From positions 1 to 44,209 of the forward strand of contig CALXLI010000091.1 of NCBI GenBank assembly GCA_944389155.1: a stretch of DNA of 44,209 nucleotides. The letters run 5' to 3'. The notes beneath the pieces were generated by a model, which was not told the DNA's origin, ran no database searches, and was given only the letters and a program-made list of their open reading frames with translations. How positions within the stretch are numbered: the first letter of the stretch is position 1; the number at the start of each line of letters is the position of its first letter. The DNA comes from an uncultured Spirochaetaceae bacterium (GTDB taxonomy: Bacteria; Spirochaetota; Spirochaetia; Sphaerochaetales; Sphaerochaetaceae). Shown here piece by piece: positions 26,862 through 35,548 of the stretch. A program made the position numbers and the translations under genes.

Positions 26862-27782
26862 TCAAATGATGTTCTTAATCCTATTCACAATTCCATCAAC
26901 ATTCAATGAATGCAATTCAAAAAGGTCATCACAGCTGCCAGATCTGCCAAATACGTCATTTATACCATGAGTTATGACTTTGCCACGGCCAAGTTTAGCG
27001 ACATACTCACACACTGCGCCTCCCAGTCCCCCTATTATATTATGATCTTCCACGGTCATTATGTTCTTGGTATCGCTTACAGCCTTCTCTATTGCGATTG
27101 TATCAATGGGCTTGATTGAATACATATCTACAACTCTTACGCTGATACCATCCTCTTTGATTCTTTCAGCTGCTTCAAGACAATGATGGACCATACGGCC
27201 ACAAGCCATGAGAGTAATATCCGATCCTTCGAGAAGTACCTTGCTACCTCCAATGCAGAACTCTTCTGATTCATCATATAACTCAGGAGATGGTTGTTTT
27301 GTCAACCGCAAGTAAAACGGACCATATGTTTCTCCCGCAATACAAGTTAGTTTATAGGACATAATAGGTGTTGATGGAACAAGAATTCTTATGTTTGGAA
27401 TGGCCCGGAATATAGCCATATCTTCTGTAGCCTCGTGTGTTGCTCCATCATATCCAGTTTCAATTCCACTATGAGTTCCGACAACTTTTACATCAAAATT
27501 ATTATAACAAACCTGATTTCTGACTTGATCCAAGGCTCTCATTGATACAAAAACGGCAAAAGAACCAACAAAAACAGTGTTCCCACAGGAAGCAAGTCCT
27601 GCCGCAACAGAAACCATATTCTGTTCTGCTATTCCGACTTCGATGAATCTGCCAGGAAACTCATCGGCAAACTTCTGATAATTTAATGGTGAAATACAAT
27701 CTGCATCAACAACAAAAATATTAGGATTTTTCCTAGCCATATCATATACGGCATTTCCATATGTAATCCTTGTGGAAATCAT
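26862..27782 (-). CDS. transketolase, C-terminal subunit
   Basis: A 306-residue protein with the pyrimidine-binding and C-terminal domains of transketolase: FIEVGIAEQNMVSVAAGLASCG carries the TPP-activating Glu, then HSGIETGYDGATHEATEDMA and VEDHNIIGGLGGAV. It needs the partner encoded upstream for the diphosphate-binding half. The start is ATG 27782 in a TGATG overlap with the partner gene, with GGAGG 8 nt upstream. In dedicated catabolic operons such split transketolases often act on one unusual ketose phosphate. Confidence 0.9.
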   Translation of the reverse strand: MISTRITYGNAVYDMARKNPNIFVVDADCISPLNYQKFADEFPGRFIEVGIAEQNMVSVAAGLASCGNTVFVGSFAVFVSMRALDQVRNQVCYNNFDVKVVGTHSGIETGYDGATHEATEDMAIFRAIPNIRILVPSTPIMSYKLTCIAGETYGPFYLRLTKQPSPELYDESEEFCIGGSKVLLEGSDITLMACGRMVHHCLEAAERIKEDGISVRVVDMYSIKPIDTIAIEKAVSDTKNIMTVEDHNIIGGLGGAVCEYVAKLGRGKVITHGINDVFGRSGSCDDLFELHSLNVDGIVNRIKNII

Positions 27783-28606
27783 CAATGTGCCTCCTTTAAC
27801 TGTCTCATAGCTTCAAAGTACTGCTCTTCGGATGGAACTGCGCCATGCCAAGTTGCACTATTTTCCATAAATGAAACTCCATTGCCTTTGGTTGTTTTAG
27901 CGATTATTGCGATAGGTTCATCAACTTTCTCATCAAACAAATGCTCAAAGCAATTAACCACATCTTCCATATCATTACCTTTATTTATAGTAACAACATG
28001 CCAGCCAAAAGAGGCAAACTTTTCCTGTGGTGATCCTATCGGCATAAGTTCCTCATTAGAGCCAGACATCTGAACTCCATTATGGTCAAGAATACAGACA
28101 AGATTTGAAAGCTTGTATTTTGCAGCACTCATCATGGCTTCCCAGATCTGTCCCTCCTGAAATTCACCGTCACCGATTAGGCAGTATGTCTTATAGCAAA
28201 GCTTTTTGAACTTAGCATTCAAAGCCATACCAACAGCTGCTGATAATCCCTGCCCCAATGGACCTGAAGACATATCTATACCTGGCGTTTTTATGTTAGG
28301 AGCTCCCTGAAGATGGCCACAGACATTCCGAAGCTTAGCAAGATCTTCAACAGGGAAAAAGCCTCTTCTAGCCAATGCTGCATACAAAATAGGAGCAGAA
28401 TGTCCCTTGCTCAATACAAACCGATCCCTATCGATTTTACACGGGTTATCTTCATCAATATTCATAAACCTGAAATATAATGCTGTAATTATTTCAGCAG
28501 ATGAATAACAACCTCCAATATGTCCAGATTTTGCTTTATAAATTGAATTCAATGTATCAATTTTCAGCTGCTTTGAAATATCTTTCAATTCACGAACAGT
28601 GCGCAT
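27782..28606 (-). CDS. transketolase, N-terminal subunit
   Basis: A 274-residue TPP-binding half. The TPP motif is IGDGEFQEGQIWEAMMSAAKYKLSN (GDG at about 147-149, closing Asn later); substrate and cofactor histidines are in SGHIGG, SKGHSA and the SSGPLGQGLSAAVG loop. GGAGGAG precedes the ATG. With the C-terminal subunit it transfers a two-carbon ketol unit between sugars; donor and acceptor are unknown here. Confidence 0.92.
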   Translation of the reverse strand: MRTVRELKDISKQLKIDTLNSIYKAKSGHIGGCYSSAEIITALYFRFMNIDEDNPCKIDRDRFVLSKGHSAPILYAALARRGFFPVEDLAKLRNVCGHLQGAPNIKTPGIDMSSGPLGQGLSAAVGMALNAKFKKLCYKTYCLIGDGEFQEGQIWEAMMSAAKYKLSNLVCILDHNGVQMSGSNEELMPIGSPQEKFASFGWHVVTINKGNDMEDVVNCFEHLFDEKVDEPIAIIAKTTKGNGVSFMENSATWHGAVPSEEQYFEAMRQLKEAH

Positions 28607-28608
28607 TT

Positions 28609-29502
28609 CTACTCCTCCTTTCTTATGAACCTATTCAAAAAACGCGAAGATTCCTTTAACACATAACATCTGTCTGAAGGGTTATCATTCAATTCACATG
28701 TAATCCACCCATCATAACCGATAGCTGCCAACGAATTGAAAATTCTCTCAAAATTGATTATACCCTTCCCAAATTCAACGAAATTATCCAATGACAGCCT
28801 ATCATCTTTATAATCCTTCAGATGGACTCTTTTGATTCTATGGCCAAGAATCTCTATCCAATGCTCAGGGATACCGAAAGGCATTACATTAGCCACGTCA
28901 AGGTAGACTTTCACATAATCTGAGCCTATCGAATCTATGAAGTCACGCATCTCTAAAGGAGACAGTAAGAACTTACTCCAAGTATTTTCGACACAGACAA
29001 CAACTCCTGCACTTTCTGCATAATCTGAGATTCTGCAGAATGCTGATAGGGCTCTTTCATAAGCTTTATCATACCGTATCACCTCAGATGATGGATCATA
29101 AGAACATGCACTGTCTAAAGAATAATGAGGATGAAGACCTCCTACGCTATACTCAAATGACACAAAGCCAGGAATAGCAAGTATAGCCGACACCTCCAAA
29201 CTTTGAGCCAAATCTATTTGTCGAACAAGCAGATCATAAGCTTTCTGACGTATCGTATGGTTATCACTGGTTAACGATGCTTCCCAATTCAAAGGACTTG
29301 TCAAAGAATTGATAGCTACGCCCGTATTCTGACTAATATGCTTGATTTGCGCTAAATCAGAAGTCTTTGAATCAATTTTGACTGCATCATTAGACAATAT
29401 TACAAGCTCTATTCCATCAAAATCAAATGACTTAGCCAACAAGAATTTCTCCTCAATTGACGTATCTTTTGGAAACCCCCAATAGTGCATAGCTTTTTTC
29501 AT
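28609..29502 (-). CDS. sugar phosphate isomerase/epimerase (xylose-isomerase-like)
   Basis: A 297-residue AP_endonuc_2-type TIM barrel. Metal-ligand motifs are VVCVENTWSKF (first Glu, about residue 175), VYLDVANVMPFG (Asp), KRVHLKDYKD (His) and WITCELND (last Glu). Family members are ketose epimerases and sugar isomerases. It overlaps the M42 gene by 4 bp (ATGA). In this pathway it may convert the imported sugar, or its phosphate, to the ketose for transketolase; that is inference. Confidence 0.85.
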   Translation of the reverse strand: MKKAMHYWGFPKDTSIEEKFLLAKSFDFDGIELVILSNDAVKIDSKTSDLAQIKHISQNTGVAINSLTSPLNWEASLTSDNHTIRQKAYDLLVRQIDLAQSLEVSAILAIPGFVSFEYSVGGLHPHYSLDSACSYDPSSEVIRYDKAYERALSAFCRISDYAESAGVVVCVENTWSKFLLSPLEMRDFIDSIGSDYVKVYLDVANVMPFGIPEHWIEILGHRIKRVHLKDYKDDRLSLDNFVEFGKGIINFERIFNSLAAIGYDGWITCELNDNPSDRCYVLKESSRFLNRFIRKEE

Positions 29503-30593
29503 AATTCATACCGCCCTAGTGGAAACTCTGGAGTGATTCTACTTGTCATTTCAGCAACTAATCCACCCAACGCCTCTATGTCCTTAATTGAAACAACTTC
29601 AACAGGAGAATGTGTATACCTTGCAGGAAACCCTAAATCGAGACAGGATATGCCATTTTGTTCCATCTGTATATATGCAGATTCTGTTATTATCCCAAGA
29701 GACGCAAAACGCTGCACCGGTATATTGTTTTCATGAGCTGTTTTCTCCGCGAACTTTACAAGGTTCTCATTTGGAATCATACCATTGAGAGTCCCTCTCC
29801 CATGAAAATTATAGAGGTTCACAGTTGGCCCTGATCCTACAGAATTCTGATATTTGTCAGATAAATCCGGTGTATCGCCAGCAAGGATAACATCCAAACC
29901 TAGTGCAATATCAGGTTTTATTGCCCTCGCGGCAAATACTGCACCTCTTATATTGAATTCCTCCCAGACCGTTCCAACCAGAAAAACATTGCACTTCGGT
30001 CTATTCCTGTGGAGTTTATCTGCAGCAATCACCAAAGCTGCAAGACCTCCTCTATCGTCAAGTGCTGTACCACAAACTTTATCATCAGCCAACTCCATAA
30101 ACGAAGGTTCATAAATGACTGGACATCCAACATCTATTCCAAGACGATATACATCTTCTGCACAGCATGCACCAATATCTATGTTCAGAGAAGTAACTGG
30201 TTCTACCTTATATTTTTCTTCGGGAGATGACGCATGATGTGCTTTATTTCCAAATACTCCTGGCACGAATCTGCCATCCTTGGTCCTGATGAATAATCGG
30301 CAACAAGGCAAGACTTTCTCTGGAATTCCACCTAATCTATCAACATTTATATATCCATCGTCTCTGATTTTTCTAACAATGAATCCCAAGGAATCCATAT
30401 GTGCATAAACCATAATATTCAAAGCATTCTGCTCAGTCCCTTTTATACAGGCAATGACAGACCCCATTTTATCCAGATAGATATCATCTACATAATCTTT
30501 GATTTCATTGTAAAAAACCTTGGCACATTCCTTCTCATACCCAGAAGGTGCAGGTGCCAAACACAGCATTTTTAAAATATCAACAGTATTCAT
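29499..30593 (-). CDS. M42-family metallo-aminopeptidase (SgcX/FrvX-like)
   Basis: A 364-residue M42 peptidase-like protein with all metal ligands: AHMDSLG (His and Asp), LDDRGG (bridging Asp), TVWEEFNIRGA (catalytic and ligand Glu), LDVILAGDTPD (Asp) and YTHSPVEVV (His). Known members trim short peptides as large oligomers. SgcX and FrvX are relatives that sit in sugar operons, where they may cut a peptide or amide bond on the substrate. It overlaps the epimerase gene by 4 bp (ATGA). Confidence 0.88.
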   Translation of the reverse strand: MNTVDILKMLCLAPAPSGYEKECAKVFYNEIKDYVDDIYLDKMGSVIACIKGTEQNALNIMVYAHMDSLGFIVRKIRDDGYINVDRLGGIPEKVLPCCRLFIRTKDGRFVPGVFGNKAHHASSPEEKYKVEPVTSLNIDIGACCAEDVYRLGIDVGCPVIYEPSFMELADDKVCGTALDDRGGLAALVIAADKLHRNRPKCNVFLVGTVWEEFNIRGAVFAARAIKPDIALGLDVILAGDTPDLSDKYQNSVGSGPTVNLYNFHGRGTLNGMIPNENLVKFAEKTAHENNIPVQRFASLGIITESAYIQMEQNGISCLDLGFPARYTHSPVEVVSIKDIEALGGLVAEMTSRITPEFPLGRYEL

Positions 30594-31240
30594 TTAACCT
30601 CCAATTGAATTCGTTCGAGTTCCTTAATGGATTCATAGGCATCTGTCCCTGAAAACACTAAGCGACCAAGAACAACTCCAGAGAATCCATGTTGTCCTAA
30701 AACTTTTACATGCTCTCTAGAAAGGCCTCCATCAGCCAACAGTTCAACTGTCGATGGAATATATCTTCTTGATCTTTCTGCCTTCATGAATGCTTCTAAA
30801 TCAAAATCCTCCTGCCTTCTGCCAGTTGGTTTTGATGTCAAAAAAAGCAATTTCTTGATTTTATCAACATATGGCAAAATACATTCCAACGATGTTTCTG
30901 CCAATAATGCCAAACCACATACCATATCAAGGTCTTTGCATATAGAAGAGTATTCAGCTATATCATCCAAGATCTCAATATGTACAAAGACTTCCGTACA
31001 ACCTATCTTTTTTATATCACTAAGATATAAGAGCGGATCTCTGACCATAAGATGAAACTGCTTATTTTCAGCTTTGCTTGCATTGCATATTGCCTCAGCA
31101 GTTCTAAGACCAAATGTTATATTTTCTGAAAGACTCCCATCTTCAATATCAATATGCAAGTTAGGACAAAGTGATATCCTATCCAATTCTTTCTGATAAC
31201 AAAGACAATCCGCAGATGCAATAGATGGATATATATTCAT
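30590..31240 (-). CDS. ribulose-phosphate 3-epimerase-like protein (SgcE-like)
   Basis: A 216-residue TIM barrel of the Rpe family. Kept: PSIASAD, LHIDIEDG (metal His and Asp), NITFG, HLMVRDP (His) and ELLADGG (metal Asp). The NPGFGGQ loop is changed to SKPTGRRQED, so the substrate may differ from ribulose 5-phosphate. This matches the SgcE/AlsE side branch. A GGTGGTGAT ribosome site lies 2 nt before the ATG. Confidence 0.85.
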   Translation of the reverse strand: MNIYPSIASADCLCYQKELDRISLCPNLHIDIEDGSLSENITFGLRTAEAICNASKAENKQFHLMVRDPLLYLSDIKKIGCTEVFVHIEILDDIAEYSSICKDLDMVCGLALLAETSLECILPYVDKIKKLLFLTSKPTGRRQEDFDLEAFMKAERSRRYIPSTVELLADGGLSREHVKVLGQHGFSGVVLGRLVFSGTDAYESIKELERIQLEVK

Positions 31241-31243
31241 ATA

Positions 31244-31984
31244 TCACCACCACTTTATCTGATCTGTTACGTATTTTCTGTATTCAATGAACTCTTTTGA
31301 AGCTATATCTCTTGGTCTAGGGATATTAATCTCAAGTTCTTCCTTTATTTTCGCAGGTTTATTTGTAAGGATAATGACCTTGTCTGCCAGATATATAGCC
31401 TCCTCAATATTATGCGTAATGAAGATAACTGTACTCTTAAAATTCTTCCATAATCGTATTACCTCATCTTCTAGATAGAACCTCATCTTTATGTCCATTT
31501 GACCATATGGTTCATCCATAAGAAGCAAATCCGGATGCATCGCAAAACTTCGGCCTATCACTATTCTTTGTTCACTGCTAACTGAAAGCTGGTGCGGGTA
31601 TTGTTTTCTGAATTTCTGTAAGCCAAGAAGATTAAGTACCTCGTCAGTCCGTTTTTTTATGACATCTTTGCTTTCCTTTTTTATCTTCATGCCATATGCA
31701 ATATTCTCTTCCACTGTAAGCCACGGAAAAGCTGAAGGTTCTTGAAATGCAAAAGATATATTATGGATTTTTGGATCAGCAGGAATCCCATCAATTAATA
31801 TCTCACCTGATGTTGGAATAATCAAGCGTGTAAGTAGATTAAGAAATGTCGTTTTTCCACAACCTGTAGGGCCTACCACACATACAAATTCCTCATTTTT
31901 GATATTAAATGATATATCATCCAAAACGAGGAGATCACCAAAGGCGTGTGTAAGATTTTTTACTTGTATCTTATTTTCACTCAT
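31244..31984 (-). CDS. NitT/TauT-type ABC transporter ATP-binding protein 2 (degenerate signature)
   Basis: A 246-residue ATPase. Walker A is GPTGCGKTT, Q-loop AFQEPSAFPWLTVEEN, Walker B LLLMDEPYGQMD, switch FITHNIEEA. The signature is LSVSSEQR where LSGGxxQR is expected, so both glycines of the motif are lost. The start ATG 31984 (MSENK) has GAGG upstream and follows the first ATPase gene by overlap. It likely pairs with ATPase 1, which has the intact signature. Confidence 0.9.
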   Translation of the reverse strand: MSENKIQVKNLTHAFGDLLVLDDISFNIKNEEFVCVVGPTGCGKTTFLNLLTRLIIPTSGEILIDGIPADPKIHNISFAFQEPSAFPWLTVEENIAYGMKIKKESKDVIKKRTDEVLNLLGLQKFRKQYPHQLSVSSEQRIVIGRSFAMHPDLLLMDEPYGQMDIKMRFYLEDEVIRLWKNFKSTVIFITHNIEEAIYLADKVIILTNKPAKIKEELEINIPRPRDIASKEFIEYRKYVTDQIKWW

Positions 31985-31986
31985 AA

Positions 31987-32760
31987 TCATACCTCGGAAT
32001 CAATTGATAAATCAGTGTTCTCGGAAATCTTCTGCCTAAGCAAAAGGAACTCTTCACTCATCAGATCACGCGGACGTGGCATATTTACTTCATAGATTTC
32101 CTTGACACGAGCAGGACATTCAGTAAGCAAAACTATTCTATCCCCTAACGCCAATGCCTCCTCTATATTATTCGTAACAAAGATTACTGTCCGCTTTTCA
32201 ATAGACCATATATTGGAAATCTCTTCTTCCATTGAATAACGAGTCTGAGCATCGAGTGCGCCAAACGGTTCATCCATAATCAATATCTCAGGATTATTAG
32301 TATAGGCTCTTGCAATTCCAACTCTTTGTTTCATTCCACCTGAAAGTTGTGGTGGACGATGAGATTCAAAGCCCTGTAAACCAACAAGGTTTATATATTT
32401 CTGGGCCCTTTCCCTTCTTTCAGACTTTGCCTCACCCTTAAACCGTGGTCCAAGCTCAACATTCTCCATAACAGTAAGCCATGGGAAAACTCCTGTTTTC
32501 TGGAAAACCATTCCCATATCTGGATTTGGACCATCTATTTTGACACCATCGAGTTCAACAAAACCTACATCCGGAGTCTCTAAGCCTGCAATAATATTGA
32601 GCAATACTGTCTTACCGCAATGCCCTGGACCCAATATCACAAGGAACTCATTATCGAAAATATCCAATGAAAGGCTATCAATCACTTTATGATAATCTTT
32701 TTTCTTAAGTTTATAGCTTTTTGATATTTCATTTATTCTTAATCGCAGTTTTTTATCCAT
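31987..32760 (-). CDS. NitT/TauT-type ABC transporter ATP-binding protein 1 (switch His replaced)
   Basis: A 257-residue ATPase. Walker A is GPGHCGKT, Q-loop MVFQKTGVFPWLTVMEN, signature LSGGMKQR, Walker B ILIMDEPFGALD. The switch motif reads FVTNNIEEA, with Asn where His is expected. The start overlaps the end of permease 2 by 8 bp. It is one of two ATPases for the same importer. Confidence 0.9.
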   Translation of the reverse strand: MDKKLRLRINEISKSYKLKKKDYHKVIDSLSLDIFDNEFLVILGPGHCGKTVLLNIIAGLETPDVGFVELDGVKIDGPNPDMGMVFQKTGVFPWLTVMENVELGPRFKGEAKSERRERAQKYINLVGLQGFESHRPPQLSGGMKQRVGIARAYTNNPEILIMDEPFGALDAQTRYSMEEEISNIWSIEKRTVIFVTNNIEEALALGDRIVLLTECPARVKEIYEVNMPRPRDLMSEEFLLLRQKISENTDLSIDSEV

Positions 32761-33523
32761 GACATACCAACTTCTCTAGATAATTCGTAACGACAGCTAA
32801 AAATACGCCAACAAGACCTATTACAACCATTCCAACCATGATGAGAGGCACATCGAAAGCATCCATTCCTCTTTGGATAATGAATCCCAAACCTTCTTGA
32901 GCACCTATCATCTCCGCAGCCATGACAACCATCAATCCGCCACTGGTAGCTGTCCTGAATCCTGCAAAAATAGCAGGCATTGATGCAGGAAGAGCTATAT
33001 TGAATAATAATTTCATACTATTGGCGTTAAACATCTTCCCTACGTCCAAATATAGAGGATCAACAAGCTTTATACTTGTAGCCGTATTTAGAACAATTGG
33101 AGTGAATGTTCCTATAAAGACAATCAATATCTTAGGAATCTCACCTATTCCGAGAAGCATGACAATAAGTGGCAGCCATGCGATTGGTGGAATAGGCCGA
33201 ATCAATTCAAACAAGGAACCGACCGTTGCTTCTGCAGTCTTGTTCCAGCCAATCAGAATTCCAAAAGGGATTCCGATGCTGCAAGAGAAGAACAACGCAA
33301 TAAGAACTCTGCGCAAGCTCGCCCATATGTGTCCCCAAATGTACTGGTTATTAATGGGATTTGTAAATGTTTTCACAAACCGATCAATGACATCGCCTGG
33401 CGTAGGAACAAGTACTCTATTGACACTTGAGGCAAAAAACCAAAGAACGATAAGTAACAGCACAGAAATAACTGGTAATACTAAATATAAAATCTGCTTG
33501 ATAAGTATGTTCTTATTATTCAT
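32753..33523 (-). CDS. NitT/TauT-type ABC transporter permease 2
   Basis: A 256-residue BPD_transp_1 permease with six membrane segments. The EAA-type coupling loop is at about residues 163-182 (DVGKMFNANSMKLLFNIALP). IPFGILIGW and PIPPIAWLPLIVM are typical of SsuC/TauC relatives. It is a paralogue of permease 1, and the two probably form a heterodimer in the inner membrane. Confidence 0.9.
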   Translation of the reverse strand: MNNKNILIKQILYLVLPVISVLLLIVLWFFASSVNRVLVPTPGDVIDRFVKTFTNPINNQYIWGHIWASLRRVLIALFFSCSIGIPFGILIGWNKTAEATVGSLFELIRPIPPIAWLPLIVMLLGIGEIPKILIVFIGTFTPIVLNTATSIKLVDPLYLDVGKMFNANSMKLLFNIALPASMPAIFAGFRTATSGGLMVVMAAEMIGAQEGLGFIIQRGMDAFDVPLIMVGMVVIGLVGVFLAVVTNYLEKLVCHG

Positions 33524-33527
33524 GATC

Positions 33528-34310
33528 TTACACGGTCCTCCATTTCACAACGACACTTTCGATTTTCTTGAACACATAAGAGAATATGTAGCCCATGATT
33601 CCAATGGAGACCATGCCAACCAGAATTATATCTACACGGCCAAAAGACCTTCCCATATTAATCATATATCCAACACCGGCATTTGCCGCCAATAATTCAG
33701 CAGCAACCAGCGTACTCCAAGCACTATTTAAAGCAATTCTTATGCCAGTAAATGTCAGGGGCATCGCAGACGGTATGGCCACAGAAGTAAATACTTTGAA
33801 ATTTGAAGCACCGAATGTCCTTGCAACATTGATCATTGTTTTATTCGTCTCTTTGATGCCTGTATAAGCATTAATAAGACATGGCACAAAGGAGGCAAAG
33901 AATACAATCATGGATTTTGCTCCTAACCCTATTCCAAACCATATTATGGTAAGAGGAATCCATGAGATAGGAGGAATAGGCCTAATGAATTCAAAAATCG
34001 GCCTTACAAACCTATCTATCCCTTTATACCATCCCATAAGCCAGCCAAGTGGCACACCAATGGCTATAGCTAAGAATAATCCAGTACATGCCACCTGCAA
34101 ACTAACGAGAATATTGGTAGGGAGAGTTGATCCATCAGGACGGCTGTCAGTCATTTTAATCAAAAATGTCCTAAATACTACCACTGGTGATGGAATAATA
34201 CCACCATATCCTAGAGAAACAATAAGCTGCCACAATATAAGAAATACAACAACTGACAGGATTGCATATATATTATATCTGAATTTACTTATCTGTTTTT
34301 TTCTACTCAA
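33528..34310 (-). CDS. NitT/TauT-type ABC transporter permease 1 (TTG start)
   Basis: A 260-residue BPD_transp_1 permease; EAA loop NVARTFGASNFKVFTSVAIP, and PIPPISWIPLTIIWFG. I chose the TTG at 34308-34310: GGGAGG sits 7 nt upstream. A longer frame from 34382 would add an odd, Cys-rich 24-residue N-terminus lying over a strong hairpin, so I reject it. Confidence 0.85.
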   Translation of the reverse strand: MSRKKQISKFRYNIYAILSVVVFLILWQLIVSLGYGGIIPSPVVVFRTFLIKMTDSRPDGSTLPTNILVSLQVACTGLFLAIAIGVPLGWLMGWYKGIDRFVRPIFEFIRPIPPISWIPLTIIWFGIGLGAKSMIVFFASFVPCLINAYTGIKETNKTMINVARTFGASNFKVFTSVAIPSAMPLTFTGIRIALNSAWSTLVAAELLAANAGVGYMINMGRSFGRVDIILVGMVSIGIMGYIFSYVFKKIESVVVKWRTV

Positions 34311-34327
34311 CTTGAGTCCTCCCTTTA

Positions 34328-34368
34328 TAGGGGTTGGTTGAAAGCCAATGCTTTCCAAACAACCCCTA
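34328..34368 (-). promoter_or_regulatory. strong stem-loop between binding protein and permease genes
   Basis: Arms TAGGGGTTG (34328-34336) and CAACCCCTA (34360-34368) enclose a second stem GAAAGC (34340-34345)/GCTTTC (34350-34355) with a four-base loop. On the minus strand it lies 10 nt after the stop of the binding-protein gene and 18 nt before the permease start. No T-run follows; AAAGGGAGG follows instead. It probably stabilises the 3' end of the binding-protein message or partly ends transcription. Confidence 0.7.
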
Positions 34369-34378
34369 CAGACTAAAG

Positions 34379-35527
34379 TCACTGATTTTCAAACAAATCT
34401 ATTATTATCGAACCATCAAACGTAGCCTTCTTGAAATCCTCAAGATCCTGCAAAGTATATGAACCTATATTAGTTGCATAGAACTCCAACAGATTATAAT
34501 GACTGTCAAACAATGGAGTGAAACCAGATTCAGTTGTTGAAGATACCATATTGTAAGCTTCTTCAAGTGTAGTAATCTTATCTTTTGTAAGTGTCGTTAG
34601 ATTTGCTTCCTTTGTACTTGTTATGCCACTGTTTTCATTGATAGCAGTAAAGTACTCTGCAGCTTTATCCAGATTTGCACCATCATTAGCATATACCCAC
34701 TCAGCTGTCTTATAATACAATTCTACAAATTTTGCTATCGCTTCTTTCTTTGCTGGGTCGTTATAGCTATTCGGATTCGCAACAAGTGTTATTGATATAT
34801 CACTGTTGAGCCCAAGAGCAGTAATCACAGGTGTATATGCTTTATTCAGAGCTTCACCATATGAATATGATCCCCATACACCGCCAATCTCAGCTCTTCC
34901 AGCCAATAGAGCTGTGTTAACACCGGAAACATCCATATGAATGATGCTGACATCATCAAGGCCAAGCCCCAGTTCTGCAAGCCCTTGAGAAAGAGTATAG
35001 TGCAATGTTGTTCCAGTTGTTACGGCTATCTCCTTCCCTCTCCATTCCTCAGCAGTACCATATACACCGGAAGGTGTTGTTGGGCCTGTCTTTACAATAT
35101 CGGAATCATTCTTTGCAAAAATATTGATGGATGCATTATCTTTTGCAGCAGGTCCTATTACAACAAGATCATTTCGCAAAACACCATTAAATACTCCACC
35201 AATACCAGTGGTTCCACAATCCCATGAATTACTTGTCAAAGCTTCCATTTGGACTGGACCACCAGAAAATGTAACAATATCAGCATCAATATTTGCCTTA
35301 TCATATCCTCCAAACTGTTCAATCAGGAATACGATAAAAGCATGATGCGTTCCCGCATGTGTTGATATTACAAGCTTTGTGTTTTCAGCAAGAGGAGCAA
35401 CATCATCATAAAGATGAGCCTCATCTTCTGAAAGTTCATTAGTTTTAGCTACTTCGCTTGCGCCTCCAGCAAAAATGGCCGAACCAATTATCAATAAAAT
35501 CGAAAGAAAAGCTATTATTTTCTTCAT
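34379..35527 (-). CDS. NitT/TauT-type ABC transporter substrate-binding protein
   Basis: A 382-residue periplasmic binding protein of the NMT1/SsuA/TauA group. Signal peptide MKKIIAFLSILLIIGSAIFA then GGASE, with no lipobox cysteine. Typical blocks are SNSWDCGTTGIGGVFNGV, WRGKEIAVTTGTTLHYTL and HMDVSGVNTALLAGRAEIGGVW. Family ligands are small, often anionic molecules (sulfonates, nitrate, pyrimidines); sugars would be unusual. The ribosome site AAGGAGG precedes the ATG. It is upstream of the two permeases and two ATPases. Confidence 0.88.
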   Translation of the reverse strand: MKKIIAFLSILLIIGSAIFAGGASEVAKTNELSEDEAHLYDDVAPLAENTKLVISTHAGTHHAFIVFLIEQFGGYDKANIDADIVTFSGGPVQMEALTSNSWDCGTTGIGGVFNGVLRNDLVVIGPAAKDNASINIFAKNDSDIVKTGPTTPSGVYGTAEEWRGKEIAVTTGTTLHYTLSQGLAELGLGLDDVSIIHMDVSGVNTALLAGRAEIGGVWGSYSYGEALNKAYTPVITALGLNSDISITLVANPNSYNDPAKKEAIAKFVELYYKTAEWVYANDGANLDKAAEYFTAINENSGITSTKEANLTTLTKDKITTLEEAYNMVSSTTESGFTPLFDSHYNLLEFYATNIGSYTLQDLEDFKKATFDGSIIIDLFENQ

Positions 35528-35548
35528 ACATCCCTCCTTTTCTGTTTT

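Noticed and set aside
34311-34382. Upstream start for permease 1 overlapping the binding-protein stop
   Set aside because: It would place an odd N-terminus over a strong hairpin; the TTG at 34310 has a good ribosome site.
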